Below, piece after piece: positions 1 to 11,619 of a stretch of DNA of 64,000 nucleotides. The notes under the pieces are model-generated. The model saw only the letters and a program-made list of their open reading frames with translations, had not been told where the DNA came from and did not search any database. The position numbers and the translations under genes are program-made. This DNA comes from Hymenopus coronatus. Lineage: Eukaryota; Arthropoda; Insecta; Mantodea; Hymenopodidae. How positions within the stretch are numbered: position 1 is the stretch's first letter; each line of letters opens with the position of its first letter. The stretch lies in NCBI GenBank assembly GCA_030762935.1, contig CM060900.1, forward strand, positions 385,751,132-385,815,131. Direction: 5' to 3'.

Positions 1-80
1 TAGTAGTAGTAGTTGTAGTATTAATAGTAGTAGTAGTAGTAGTAGTGGTAGTAGTAATCTTAGTAGTAATAATTGTATCT
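1..80. repeat. (TAG)n microsatellite at window edge
   Basis: Interrupted TAG/AGT trinucleotide repeat that runs off the left edge of the window. The unit is the same as that of the large tract at 44711-46040. Confidence 0.95.
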
Positions 81-359
81 GTGAGGCACATTACTCCAGT
101 TCTTATTGAAAATATTACCACTTTAGGTTATTATTAATATTCTGTACATAAAAAGAAAACTAAAAGTTTTTAGACATCGTAAAAAACTTTTTATGCTATA
201 ATACAAGTTGAGCTGCAGTCACAGTAACCTTGCCGTTTATAGCAATTAATCCCCCTTTGTTGGTCAGTACATCAGTAAAATACTCAGGGTGGTGCAGCAA
301 CTTAAGTAGAGCTCTTAATGGCCAAAACAGTGACGTAAAAACTGAAAAATTAAATGAAC

Positions 360-1222
360 ATCATTCGTGGCCCAGGAGTAAAACAAAAGAAATACAGATG
401 CCAACTTCCTGCTTGGGAAAAGTGTAAGTATTTTAAAATTTAAACCAATAACAAGGAATATCTCGCAAATACGAGTTAATCCACAAAAAGTATAAAATAA
501 ATTATTTGTTTTAACGATATCGTTTTTATGTAGTAAGTTTTTGTGTATCTCTTACGGTTTGCCATTTAATCAAAACTCAACCAAAAGGATGACTCGATAA
601 TATATATATATATATAATTTGTCATGTAAATATCTAAAATATAGGGTATATTAAAAAAATCATTAGAGTAATTTATGAGAAAAAAAATTTAAAGCATATT
701 ACCGTATAATTGGTAGTTCGTGGTGGTGATATTTTCTTGAAAATCATCGTGTCGCATCCTTGAAAGGTACTAAACTTAAATTCCAAGTTTCCTATTTAAA
801 GGACTTTTCGTTTTTGGGCTATGCTGCCCGGGGGGGGGCACACACATACACACAAACACACACACAGCACTTGCTTCTCACCATGGCAACCCAAAAAAAA
901 AGCATGTGGGATTTGTGGTGAACAAATTTGCGCAGGGGCGGGTTTTCTACGATTTCTCCGCTTCCCCCCGCCATCACATTCCTCCAGTGCTACATCTTTA
1001 ATCCATGTAACACCAGTGTAATCGCCTGCGGTGCCATAGTAGTAAAAGTGGGGGTTAATCACTATCAAAACACACACACCCGCGCGTTCAGACGTCTTTC
1101 AAAATTATATGTTTTAATCAGGGGTGCTCAAAATATATATTTCCGGTAAAATCACTAAATGAACTTTTGGATGAAGTACAATATTTCTCTAACTCTACAT
1201 ACGTGCATAGTAAGAAAGTAAA
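360..1222 (+). mobile_element. Family D repeat, copy 1 (5' truncated, interrupted by a SINE)
   Basis: Shares ordered blocks with the other family D copies: CAGGAGTAAAACAAAAGA, TCTTACGGTTTGCCA, GTCGCATCCTTG, GGACTTTTCGTTTTT, a CA-rich spacer and ATATATTTCCGGT, then the degenerate terminal hairpin and AAGAAAGTAAAA. The CA-rich spacer is split by a SINE B fragment (about 893-1075). A TA microsatellite lies at 600-617. There is no convincing open frame. The short ORFs are chance frames in the repeat. Confidence 0.85.
893..1075 (+). mobile_element. SINE B, tail type 1, headless copy inside family D copy 1
   Basis: Begins at AGCATGTGGGATTTGTGGTG without the tRNA-like head, continues through the shared core (GCAGGGGCGGGTTTTC) and ends in tail type 1 (CGCCTGCGGTGCCATAGTA). 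The same core and tail occur at 16245-16450 (+) and at 39363-39603 (-). CA-rich sequence of family D lies on both sides, so it looks like an insertion into the CA spacer. Confidence 0.8.
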
Positions 1223-3400
1223 AACGTGTTTGAGTAATATATTATGTACCAACTCATAGGGAGACTGCTGTCGGGTTAATATTAAATACAGTAATATGTA
1301 CTCCATATAGAAGCAGCGAATTCCAAATTTAAAGCTTTATGTGCACATTTGTCTCGAGAAGTACTCCTTTTTTCATTCTGACATCGTATCATTTATTCTT
1401 TACATATGCAAATTTGTACCTCTACATTAATGTGATATAAAGTAAAGAACGGTTATTCAAATACATTATTTTGTAAAGAAAACACAAATTATACAAAAGA
1501 CACATTCCCGTACCAGAAACAGAATAGATGTTTAAGCAGCAATTTGGATAAAATCCAACAGTCATTTATTTCCGGAGCGGCTGATTTTCAATTACAATTT
1601 CGTTAAAGTAATCCAAAGAATGAAGCGAGTATTATTTTTTTATCAGCTGGGTAGGATGAACTCCCCTGACGTCACCCTTGAACCCTCAAGGGAATCCAAT
1701 ATAGTGACGTTAGGTGGATAGAGTTCATTTGAAATGGCAAATTTGCCACCCACAGAGAGTTTCCCTTGAGCAAGGTCAGGAGTGGTCGACCAGAGAGCTG
1801 GAGAGGATGAAAGGCTCAGCAAGAGGAAAAAAGGGATTTAAAGGGGGCGGAAGAGAAGGGAGGAGCAGGGCCGAGTAGCCCTAATTTCCAGCAGATGTGC
1901 ACCCGCTTTTTCCACATCACAAAGGAACTGCAGCACACAAACGTTATGTTCTGCTGGATTATATTCCTGTTACTTGGATACATGCTGCCATTGCAGATAT
2001 TTTGTTATGTTCATGCACCAATGTTCCTGAAAAGCTGTAGACACTGTTGAGATAATGATTTTGTTATCTTTGTGTTCATGTTTCGGGCAACCACATTTTC
2101 AGAATAATAGCATTTCTACGAATTGTTTGAAACCAATTCTAATATTCACCTACAATGCATACTAACTTAGAAAAATCACCTCTTACATATGTTTTCTTTT
2201 CCTTCTTACCTCCTCAAAGTGATTCTGCAACTTTGCATTCAGTATTCAGCACCTCCAACCATTAGGGTTTCCAACTTAAGGGACAGTGACATTTTTACTA
2301 CTACATCAAAAAATCGAAAATTCCTTTTTTTTTATTACAAATATGCAGTTGATGGAACCTTTGGGCACATAAAGACAATCAACATTTAAGCGTCCGCCAC
2401 TTCTTGCTTCGGTCTCTTCAGTCACTTAAAAATCGTACAAAATACATATTTCCTACGATACTATTTTATAAAACAGCGCGTTCCTAAAAATTGTTTTCAC
2501 ACCTCCAAAATATTCCAAGCATATCAGTTATTGTTTGAATGCAGCTAAAATTCCCCGGAATGTGCAGAAGTATCTATTGAAGTAATGCAAATGACAAAAA
2601 TGTCCTAACAACAATAGTAATTTTTCAAAAACATTTAAAAATTAGTATTGATTATAAAGCCAAACTTTCTGGTTTCTCAATTTTGAAGTTATCAACTATA
2701 CAAAGCCTACAAAACAAACTGAAAAATAAATGTAACAAAATTAGTATAACAACAGCATAAACATATACAAACAAAATTACACAAAAGAGTAACAAAATAA
2801 GTTGCGAGTATAACAAATTAAAAAATAGGGATAAAAATAGGGCAGTGTATAAGATTTCATATTACTTATTTACAGTCACATGATTTTCTCAAACCGCCAA
2901 AGACCCTTTTGTAGCGGCGAGCACAGTGCTGTGGCTGAATTAATTTTTGATTTTGAATTTCCACAAAAATTCAAAAATAAGCGTGGAATTTAGGATATTG
3001 CTACTACTTCAGTAGAAGGTAAACTATATTTTTTTTCGTAAGATATTAACATTTTAAACTTTCTTTAAAAATATGTAATAATTCAGCAAATAAGGTTATT
3101 GGAACATCACAGTTTAAAACTTTTGTGTATGGTTTAAAGGTTCATTTCAGAAATTGCCAACCAATTAAAAAAAAAAAAAAAAAACTTTGAGGCACATGGA
3201 ACATTTTCGTTATGTAATACATTAACATAATAGAATGTATTAAATAATTATATCTTGCAAGTAATTTATCGTATTTAAATGAAATTTACTCTGTAGAGGT
3301 ACCCTTATACTTCTTAAAATATTTTAAGTTATTTTAGAATAAGATAGAATTAATTGCACTCTATATTCTAGAAAACTGTAATGATAGTTGATTTCTATAA
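1223..3400. other. No gene recognised; AT-rich, with a purine-rich GC island
   Basis: Mostly unique AT-rich DNA. Between 1640 and 1900 it is richer in G and purines (GGGGGCGG, GGGAGGAGCAGGG) and holds an imperfect inverted repeat with two TGACGT cores (1656-1734). A poly-A run is at 3167-3184. Nothing here is supported as a gene. Confidence 0.6.
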
Positions 3401-3409
3401 ACTCTGGAA

Positions 3410-3925
3410 ATAAGGGGCATATAAGCGCTGTTATTCTGCTCACACACGCACATAGTAGCGCAATGAAATAATAAAGTTTTAGACATGGCACCAACATCCC
3501 TGTCTTCAGCTTTACATAACTGCTCTTCACTATTTTAAATAATGTTGTTAGAGCATTATATATAAGAAAAAGTCATTAGAAGTGCTAATTTAAATGCAAA
3601 TTTGTGAATGTTAATTCAATAGTGATTGAAACATTTACCATATAAGGTAAAATATGAGTTAAAATTAAGATTAGCTTAGTGCTAAACTTAACATAATCGT
3701 TGCTTGACAAACAACAAGTTTCATAACAATATATGAACAAATAAGAATATCAATACCGCCGGTGTTCCGGTTTCTCCTGCAGGATTTTTTTTTGCATGGC
3801 ACTGGCTATTAACATCGGGATGTCGCTTTTAAAGTCACTTGACAAATCAACAATTTGAGCGGGGTTTGAACCCGCGATCTTGGGATTAGAAAACTAGCGC
3901 CTAAACAACTGGGCCACCCAGAACA
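3410..3925 (-). mobile_element. SINE A, copy 1, with long 3' extension
   Basis: On the minus strand it starts with a tRNA-like head: GGTGGCCCAGTTGTTTAGGC resembles an A box and GGTTCAAACCC matches the pol III B box (plus-strand positions about 3862-3872). A body follows with GTGACTTTAAAAGCGACATC and CCTGCAGGA. Similarity to the plus-strand copy at 6606-6965 continues some 300 bases past the SINE body, through TTGTTATGAAAC, TTATTTCATTGCGCT and ATGTGCGTGTGTGAGCAGAA. Copy 1 has about 200 extra bases inside this extension. It is not a functional tRNA gene, because the stems are imperfect and it is repeated. Confidence 0.8.
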
Positions 3926-4451
3926 ACCCCTTGGTACGGTATGGTTATAGTGTACATTAGGCACTTCAATAAAAAAAAAACTGCTGGGCTGTTTACATTT
4001 AAGCTATTTGTTAGAAACGATGTAAACATCACTGAAAACTCAAAAATTTCCAGGCTTTGCCGTGTCGGTTTAAATGTCTAATACATAATTATATTTTGCA
4101 CATGTAGAACTGCCTCTCTACTTTGATAGAAGCAGGGCTACAAATACATACGATGTAGCGTTTGTAATATTTAGGCCTTTGTTTTATTTCAACAACTTAC
4201 ATTTTTGTTAACATTTCCATATATGCGACGTACCACCAAAGTATTCTAACTACAGATTATTTCTAGTATTTTAACACCTCCAACTTTAAGTTTTCTGCCT
4301 TACAAAGTTTTGACTAGCTGATGCAGACCACCTGATGTTGAAGGTTCGCAACACGGAATGATATTTCCTCACTTTGAACTCTACACAGGATAGGCTTGTT
4401 ATCAAAGCTTTCGGTTTTGATTATAAGAGACGTTAAATTATAAAATAAAAT

Positions 4452-4715
4452 AATAAAGTCCACCTCGGTAGTGTGGGGGAAGCATGTCTGCTTCACACAG
4501 AAGCGGTCGTGAGTTCGAATCTCGCTTAGGGTTAGTTATACGAATAAGTTTGTTTTCGGGGTTTTCCCTTATCCTGAGAAGACGATTGTAGAGCAACTTT
4601 AAGCTCCATGGACTCCGAGATAATTTTATTATCATTTCAGCAATTTCATTCACCGTCCAACCAGATTAAAGGTCGTGCTGAGCGATGGTGTTTAAGAAAT
4701 ACTCAAGAGTTTAAT
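4452..4715 (+). mobile_element. SINE F, copy 1 (tRNA-derived)
   Basis: The tRNA-like head ends in GAGTTCGAATCTC (B box). A core follows: TTCGGGGTTTTCCCTTATC, GAGAAGACGA, ACTTTAAGCTCCATGGA, ATTTCATTCACCGTC and AGATTAAAGG. The same order of blocks occurs at 60975-61195. A GGGGTTTTCCCT core next to a tRNA head is known in arthropod SINEs. Confidence 0.85.
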
Positions 4716-6600
4716 AATCGCTTTAATTAAACACAATTCGTTTACTTGTCATTTTCATAAACAATATTCATCAGATATTGCAAGCTTTAAATAATGGCAA
4801 ATCAAACCAATCATGCAAAGCCATGAAAAACGCAGAAGTATTCGTTTAAGCATTTGTGAAATTGCTGATAAATTAGTCAGCACTTTTGTTAGCATAAACA
4901 TAGGAAGTAATATTTTTTTGCAAAATTGGAAATCTGTTGGATATACCGATTTTGAATTTCTCTGAGTAAACGGAAGTTGGTTTTTCTGTAAAATGCTGAA
5001 AAAATTAGTTGCAAATTTGAAAAATATCAAGTAGATGACAGAAAAGAAAAGGAAGCTAAGGCTAAACTTCTCCGATGAGATGATGACTATTGAAGTGTAG
5101 ACGAAAGATCTGCGCAGGAAACTTCTTGTACACCATAGTTGTTTAGCACGGAAATAATTTCTACTTATAACCATTATAAGACTATAAGATTATAAAAAAC
5201 AAATTTCCTTAAATGAAAAGAAATATTATCATTATTATTCCAACCTCATAATTTCTTAATTATGCCTTGTTTGAACTAGTTTATTTTAGCTTGCTAGAAC
5301 TGTTCCGGCAATTTCTTTTGTGGTACATTTATGGATTTCCACCACGTGGTTCAAAATTCATTATGAGGTTTTTAGATCGGTTCTCTATCTCTCTGTCAAC
5401 GCTTTTTCCTTCTATCTTGGTATTTCCTATTCTACCTGTAAACCTAAAGATGTTACATTCATTTCTCCTAATATCCTATTTTCGTTTTCCTGCCTAGACA
5501 TTGTAGTTTATATCAAGTAAATTCTTGTATTTACAGTTTTTGCAATTTGAGCTTTCTCAATTTTAACTTTCCGTATTATAAGGGAAATACTTCGAAATAT
5601 CTAATATTCGTTCTTGAGTTTCTCAAGAATTCATTTCTAGCAAGGATTGCTGTTTCAAGAAGAGGTTATCGTTACCTTAGTACTTTATAAACAAAAAAAT
5701 TACATAAACGTGCTATCATCAATTATGTTTAGCTTGAAATACTAAAATATTACGTTTTATATGCATAATCTATTGAATCCTTGTGATATAGTAATAGCAA
5801 AATTACGTTTTTTATCTGTAACTTAGCACATGTAGCATTCACACATAATGAAACGCGAATGTAATAAAGCCGTAGACCTTATTACAGAAATAGAAGAAAA
5901 CGGTAATACATTTATGGGTGACTTTCATCATATACAAATATGATCGTTTGTCGACCGTGAATCAATCAAAGAACGTTACAGTACATTGCCGCAAAACATG
6001 TTTCAAAGCTCAGGTTAGCGAGACGTGAGCAATCCTAAGTTACCTCTGAGCCATCTTCATCTCATTATGCTTCCAAGTGAAATTACCCCAGAAACAATGA
6101 TCATTACTGTCATCAGAATTACTTTCCTTGAAACAATCTGCTATTTAATTTGTGCAAAATCAACATTCTCCTTTTGAGTCTGATTATTTATTTATAAAGA
6201 ATTTGAAGTAAGCTTTTAAAAATATACATTTTCTTTCTCGTTTTGAAGGTATCGGTGCAAGATATTTGAATGTCTGTCTTTTGACAGGAACGTAGCCGAG
6301 AAAGATAACGCTATCAGGAAAACAAGGTCTTCTGCATCCTAAATTCCAGGATTACTGCTGCATTAAGATGTACCAGGTGGGTTTGCCAATGTGAAAACAT
6401 GCACGTGTTTGGCCACAGCTTAAAAGTTTTCAAAATTAGGTGTGAACACAAATATATTCTATTTGTGCTCAATTGCAAGCTTTTTGCATATTTAAGGTTG
6501 CGGCGGAAAAGCATATTTATAAGGCTATGAGTTAGACTTGCTATTTTAAGAAGTATGAAATATATGAACGTTTATAAAGATACAGAGGCTTCTCTACCTT
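4716..6600. other. No gene recognised; AT-rich unique sequence
   Basis: No repeat shared with the rest of the window was seen, and no open frame resembles a protein I know. The 139-codon minus frame at 4755-5174 is dominated by F, L, S and I codons, as expected of AT-rich noncoding DNA. Confidence 0.5.
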
Positions 6601-6605
6601 GCAAC

Positions 6606-6965
6606 AGGTTGTTCTGGGTAGCCCAGGTGTTTAGGCGTTGGTTTTCTAATCCCAAATTCGTGGGTTCAAATTCCGCTCAAATTGTTAATTTGTCAAGTGA
6701 CTTTAAAAGCGACATCCCGATGTTAATAGGCCAGTGGCGTGCAAAAAAACCTGCAGGACGAAACTACGGAACACCGGCAGTGTTGATATTATTCTTATTT
6801 GTTCACATATTGTTATGAAACGGTCAAGCAACGTTATGTTAAGTTTAGTTGGTACCATGACTACAACTGTATTATTTCATTGCGCTGCTATGTGCGTGTG
6901 TGAGCAGAAGAACAGCACTTATATGCCCGTTATTTCCGGAGTATACAGAAATAGGGAGCTTAAAA
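6606..6965 (+). mobile_element. SINE A, copy 2, with long 3' extension
   Basis: Opposite orientation to copy 1. The head has GGTAGCCCAGGTGTTTAGGC and a damaged B box (GGTTCAAATTCC near 6663). The body has GTGACTTTAAAAGCGACATC and AAACCTGCAGGA. The extension has TTGTTATGAAAC, TTATTTCATTGCGCTGCTA and GTGTGTGAGCAGAAGAACAG. Relative to copy 1 the middle of the extension is missing near 6845-6860. Confidence 0.8.
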
Positions 6966-7267
6966 TAAATAACTGATACGCCTTAGAAAACATAAAATTA
7001 GTATCACATACATCATAGCTCATTATCGGTCAGATACTTTTTTTTGTTATCAAATAGTTCTCTTTCCTCTTAAAGTGTTCCAGATTATTACATAATATGC
7101 TTTCATGTTAATCACTGCATAACTATCATAATTTATCAATTGATATCCTTTTTACTTTGATCGCTGTTTACGTATTCAGATGTTACAGCATTAGTCAGTT
7201 CACTAATTAACAAACACGTTACCCCCTAACACTAATCTCTCATTACCTAGGATGCAATACCGAGCCG

Positions 7268-8146
7268 ACAATTTAAAGAAATCTGATGTATTCCGTTCAC
7301 CTGATCTTCTTTATTTGTTCTGCAAACAATTTATTCTTAAAAAGACTATTGTTTAATCTACATATTGCTAATGGTCATATATATTAACAGAAATGGTCCT
7401 ATTACTTAGTTCCTTATTAGAAGAAAAGAAAGAAGGGTATCCTCTAAGCAAACGCACAGTCAATTCTTTTAAATGTTGTCGCTATACGATTGTCATTGAA
7501 ATCTTATTCTATCCTTGGAGAGGATTAAAACAAAAGAGAATTAAACAAACGGTGGCTTCCGTTTGAGAAAATTATTTAAAATTGAACTCAAATAGCCGGG
7601 AATATCTCGGAAAATGCATTGCTCAACACAAATGTTTATGATATTTGATTGAGATCTATATTATTTGTGTCCTAAGCTTTTGTCTATTTTTATGGTTTAC
7701 CAGTTGTGCAAAAGTCATTAAGAATGAACAGGACTTTAGGGGCTATTCTCAAGAAATTCAGGATATACATTTTGTTTGTCATATAAACTGATTCAGTATA
7801 CGGCATTCTAATCAAAATCCTTAAGTCATTCATTTAAAAATAAAAATTTTGGAAAAATGTTCCATTTAAAGAGAAGTTTGTGGTGGGAATTTTTCTGAAG
7901 ATCTCGGTGACGCATTCTTGGAAGATGCTAGACATAAATCCAAGTTTGGTAATTAACTGATTTTTCGTTTTAAGTTATGCTGTCCACAGACACACACACA
8001 CTGACTTCTTCCTAAAATACCTTTTGGACCCTGGGGTCCTCAAAGAATGTATTTCCGGTGAAATTTCCTATCCAGTTTTTTCGTAGACTACGCTAAGTTC
8101 TCTTTCTGCTATGTGTATTGTAGATATGTGCTAGAGAAAGTAGAAA
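7268..8146 (+). mobile_element. Family D repeat, copy 2 (near full length)
   Basis: Starts at AATCTGATGTATTCCGTTCA, continues with GTTCTGCAAACAA, TTACTTAGTTCCTT, GGTTTACCAGTTGTGCAAAA, AATCAAAATCC, TTTGTGGTGGGA, CCACAGACACACACAC and GTATTTCCGGTGAAATTTC, and ends in GCTAGAGAAAGTAGAAA. It gives the extent of the family well, about 880 bases. No coding potential is seen. Confidence 0.9.
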
Positions 8147-8529
8147 ATCGGGAAGCAAATGCTCCATATTTAATTTTGGGTATATAGGTACAGTAGTGGA
8201 TTGTGGACATTTTTTGTTAAATTAACTTTCAAAAATTGCATTCAACTCTCATTCACGACATTCTCACGAGATAAATTATAGCTAAATAAAGTTATCATAA
8301 TACAGTATTGACCTTTTACCATAAACTGGAGCAAATTTGGTCCATAATGAATTACTTTGGTCCAACTTTTAAACATACATAATTTTATAGTGTACATAAT
8401 ATATATCTTATTTCATACTGTATCCGAAGTGGAAATCGGACTAATTGCTCTCTTAGTACATAATAAAGATCAATATTTGCAGAAATAAATAAAATTTTGG
8501 ATTATGACAGTTCAACACTATGTACTCCA

Positions 8530-8733
8530 TAATCTTAAACATACCGTATTTCCTCAATTTCGGCCGTCCATATTATATGATAGTAATAATTCATTATAAT
8601 TCGTATAATATAAAAAGTAAAGTTCTCAAATATACTTTTAATTTTAGTGTGCATACAGTCTAAAATATAATACATTATTACTCTCATATAATAGGGGAGC
8701 TCAAAATTGCGGAAATGCGTATTTTTAAGATTA
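8530..8733. mobile_element. Foldback/MITE-like element with about 75-bp inverted arms
   Basis: The left arm reads TAATCTTAAACATACCGTAT then TTCCTCAATTT, and further in ATTATATGATAGTAATAAT. The right arm, reverse-complemented, reads TAATCTTAAAAATACGCATT then TCCGCAATTTT, and ATTATATGAGAGTAATAAT. Arms of about 75 bases surround a central stretch of roughly 50 bases. It has no coding capacity. The superfamily is not determined. Confidence 0.8.
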
Positions 8734-8745
8734 CAGTATTTGTGC

Positions 8746-8775
8746 TGTTTTTGTTTTGTTTTGTTTTGTTTTGGT
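8746..8775. repeat. (TTTTG)n short tandem repeat
   Basis: Four or more GTTTT units in a row, just right of the foldback element. Confidence 0.85.
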
Positions 8776-8940
8776 ATTTAAATGTCATAAGCTTAAAATT
8801 AGCTACATTTCCCAAAATTGAATTTCTATATGTAATATGAGAGCATCAATTCTTACTTTCACATTGAATATAATATAGCCAGAATATTTATTTATAAAAA
8901 TATATATTCCCCAAAGCTAGGTCAAAATAATCCCTTCAAT

Positions 8941-9500
8941 ACTGTATTGTTTATTTATTTATCCTGTTTGGAGTTAAGGCCAAAAGTTTTCTCTTCCACT
9001 CTACTAGGCAACACATTAAATTCAATGCAGCAATAATACAATGAATAAAGGAATAAAGAACAAAATACAATTCGATACACCTTAATAAAAACATATATAA
9101 GTATAATGAGATGAAAAGAAAAAAACTGCAAACAAAGTTACTTTTAATGCAATATTCATGTAGGTTGAAACGTATATTAGTCATAATTGAAATGCATATT
9201 ACTTGCCAGCACATAAAATATTCAAAACAATAAATGAAAGTAGTGGTGTATTTATCAAATTAAAACAGCAGTAGATTATTTTTGATTACAAATGTATGTC
9301 CTAATTTTCTGCTTGAACAATATAACGTTCCGGCAGTCCCTTACGTCTTCAGGTAGGGAATTCCGAAGGCAAGCTAAATCTATTGTAAATGATGATGAAT
9401 AGAAGGTTGCATGATGAGCAGGTATAGCAAGAAGGAAAGAGTGGCGTGAGTAAGTTTCTCGATTATGACAGTCAGAAAGATATAGTAACACTTTCTGGCT
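8941..9500 (-). pseudogene. LINE 3' end: ORF2 C-terminus and tail
   Basis: The minus frame at 9276-9491 (71 codons) contains RHSFLLAIPAHHATFYSSSF followed by LRNSLPEDVRDCRNVILFKQ. The pattern of a Y-x-x-SF block, then W/R-NSLP-E/D and a later S/N-x-x-x-FK, is the usual extreme C-terminus of CR1/L2-like non-LTR retrotransposons. The Trp normally before NSLP is Arg here. The frame stops at 9276. A noncoding region of about 330 bases follows, ending near an ATAAATAAATAA-like tail (minus strand, near 8945-8960), as in CR1/L2 3' ends. No reverse transcriptase core is recognisable upstream, so this is a 5'-truncated, decayed copy. Confidence 0.65.
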
Positions 9501-9990
9501 ATAATCTATCAGATAAAATTGATCCTGAATGATATTGCAATATTCAAAGTAAATTTAGAAAATAAGTGTCCAGAATTAATGCCACTGCTGTACTTACGCA
9601 TTGACCATTTATGAGGATTGGATAAAATTCCTTTGTCAGGAAGATACCTTGCTCGCTTATGATAAGCGAGCTGAATGGGCACTGTGATAGGCTACATTTT
9701 CGCTCCACATATGCAGCCAGAAGATAACATAGATATCCTGTTTCAAATTACAACGTGACGATCCAGTAACTGCCGGATGCTACATAGCGATAAACTTATA
9801 GCTAGAGCAGTCGTCTATAGGCTTGGAGGGGAAGTATTCAATAGGAGGGTACCAATTTCAGTGACAATGAGAATTCCAGGTAAAGCTGTTGCCCATGTCC
9901 CGACCCATTTATTCTATTGTACAGCCTTGATAAAACCCTCAGTGTATTACATACATAGTGTTGAAGTTACTTTTTATTCACAACTTATAA

Positions 9991-10786
9991 AATCTAATAT
10001 GTTCCTCTCATGGCTTTTTCTACCTGTTCTGCAAACAAATTTCATACAAAAGATTATTCTCTTTCTATTCCATGCCAATCGACATTAACATTAGAGGGAT
10101 AGTTTTACCTATTTGCGTGTTAGTAGAAGGGAACCAAGCTAAAGCTATCGCTATGAGGTTATCATTGGAATCTGCTACTTTGCATGGCGAGGAATAAAAC
10201 AAAAGGAATGCAGATGACTTTCTTTTTTGAGAAAAGTGAAGCTCTTTTAAAATTGAAACAAATAACAATGAATATATCGAAAATGGATGGCTCCACAAAA
10301 AATGCAACGGACCTAAATTGTAAGTTTCGAAGAGATCTACACTTCTGTGTAGTTATTTTTATTCTAACTCTTACGGTTTACCATTTAGGCAGAAGCCATT
10401 CAGGATGAAGAGGACTTCAGACACTATTTTCAGGTAACTCAGGATATACATTATATTTGACATGTAAATATAATTAATATACTGGTTTTTAATCAAAATC
10501 ATTATATCCTTTTTTGATAAAATAGAATTTTTCGAAAAATTGTCCGTGTAAAGGGTGGTTGAATTTGGGAGATTTTCTTAAAAATCTTCATGTTTATCCT
10601 TGGGAGATAATACATTTAAACCAAGTTTAGTATTTAACGGAATTTTCGTTTTAAATTATGCTGACCGCAGGCACTTTCTGACTCAAAATATATATTTCCG
10701 GTGAAATCTTAGAATCAACATTTTCAGTGGATTAGAACACATTCTATACCTACTATATTCATTGTACATACGTGCTAGAGAAAGTA
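9991..10786 (+). mobile_element. Family D repeat, copy 3
   Basis: Starts near AATCTAATATGTTCC and runs through CTACCTGTTCTGCAAACAAA, TCTTACGGTTTACCATTTAG, GACTTCAGACACTATTTTCA, TTTTCGAAAAATT and ATATATTTCCGGTGAAATC to GCTAGAGAAAGTAAA. The CA spacer is almost absent (CCGCAGGCACTTTCTGA), so this copy is a little short. Confidence 0.88.
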
Positions 10787-11615
10787 AATTATACGTTTTA
10801 ACTATGGCCGGGGCGAAGACGTTTTGGATTGCACGTACCGGTGTCTGCTTCTTTGATCTCAATTTAGTAAGTTTTAATATCTTGGGCTATGAGGCGCCAG
10901 CGTTCTGTTAATCTAGATTGAACTATTATAACTTTAATCCCTTCCCAAGCCTTGCTTCACTCCGTAATCTGGGGTTTGCTTCCAGCCCGGGGCGTTAAGT
11001 AAAGCCACCTCACTGGGAAAAACACGTTCCTGGCACACTCAGCAACAACGAGAGTGCTTTGAGGTGGGTCACAGTGTCATTATGTCACAGTTACAGATGC
11101 TAGGCTACATATGAGAGGATCTAACCTCGCTTTAGAATCGTTCTGTTAGTGCAATATGGGGCACGTTGAAATCAACTAAAGTACCACACTTCTGGAACAC
11201 ATTCACAAATTCCATACAAATAATTATAGGCGAATCTACTGTTGTCAAACTTTTATATGGTGTATTTCCAAACGGATTAGACTTAATACTAAATAAAGCT
11301 GGTACACTATATCTTTCTCTGAAAAAAGTAAATTGCTTTTTCAATGAAATATATAAATGTTATCCGCCAATAAGTTCAGCTGCACAATATAAGAGGAAGG
11401 TCGAAAATAAAGCTATGTACTGTGATGGTGAACTTCTACGGTATTAGATACAAAATTGATAAAAACGAAAAACTATTTAAATACCCTTGTCCCAGTATTC
11501 ATGTGGTAAAGAAAATGTCATCGTTCTTGTTTAGTTCAGACGAGACTTAGTTTCGTGTATAGAAATGTGATTTTACGCATTAAAATACGTGTGTGATGAA
11601 CTTTTGTCATTAGAA
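10787..11615. other. No gene recognised; partly GC-richer
   Basis: 10800-11110 is richer in G+C than its surroundings (GGGGCGAAGACG, AGCCCGGGGCGTTAAG) and could be a fragment of an unknown repeat. No second copy was seen in the window. The overlapping frames at 11132-11447 on both strands look like chance frames. Confidence 0.4.
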
Positions 11616-11619
11616 TGTT

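Noticed and set aside
4755..5174. 139-codon minus frame as a membrane protein
   Set aside because: High Phe/Leu/Ile/Ser content is what AT-rich noncoding DNA gives; no conserved motif and no splice or start context.
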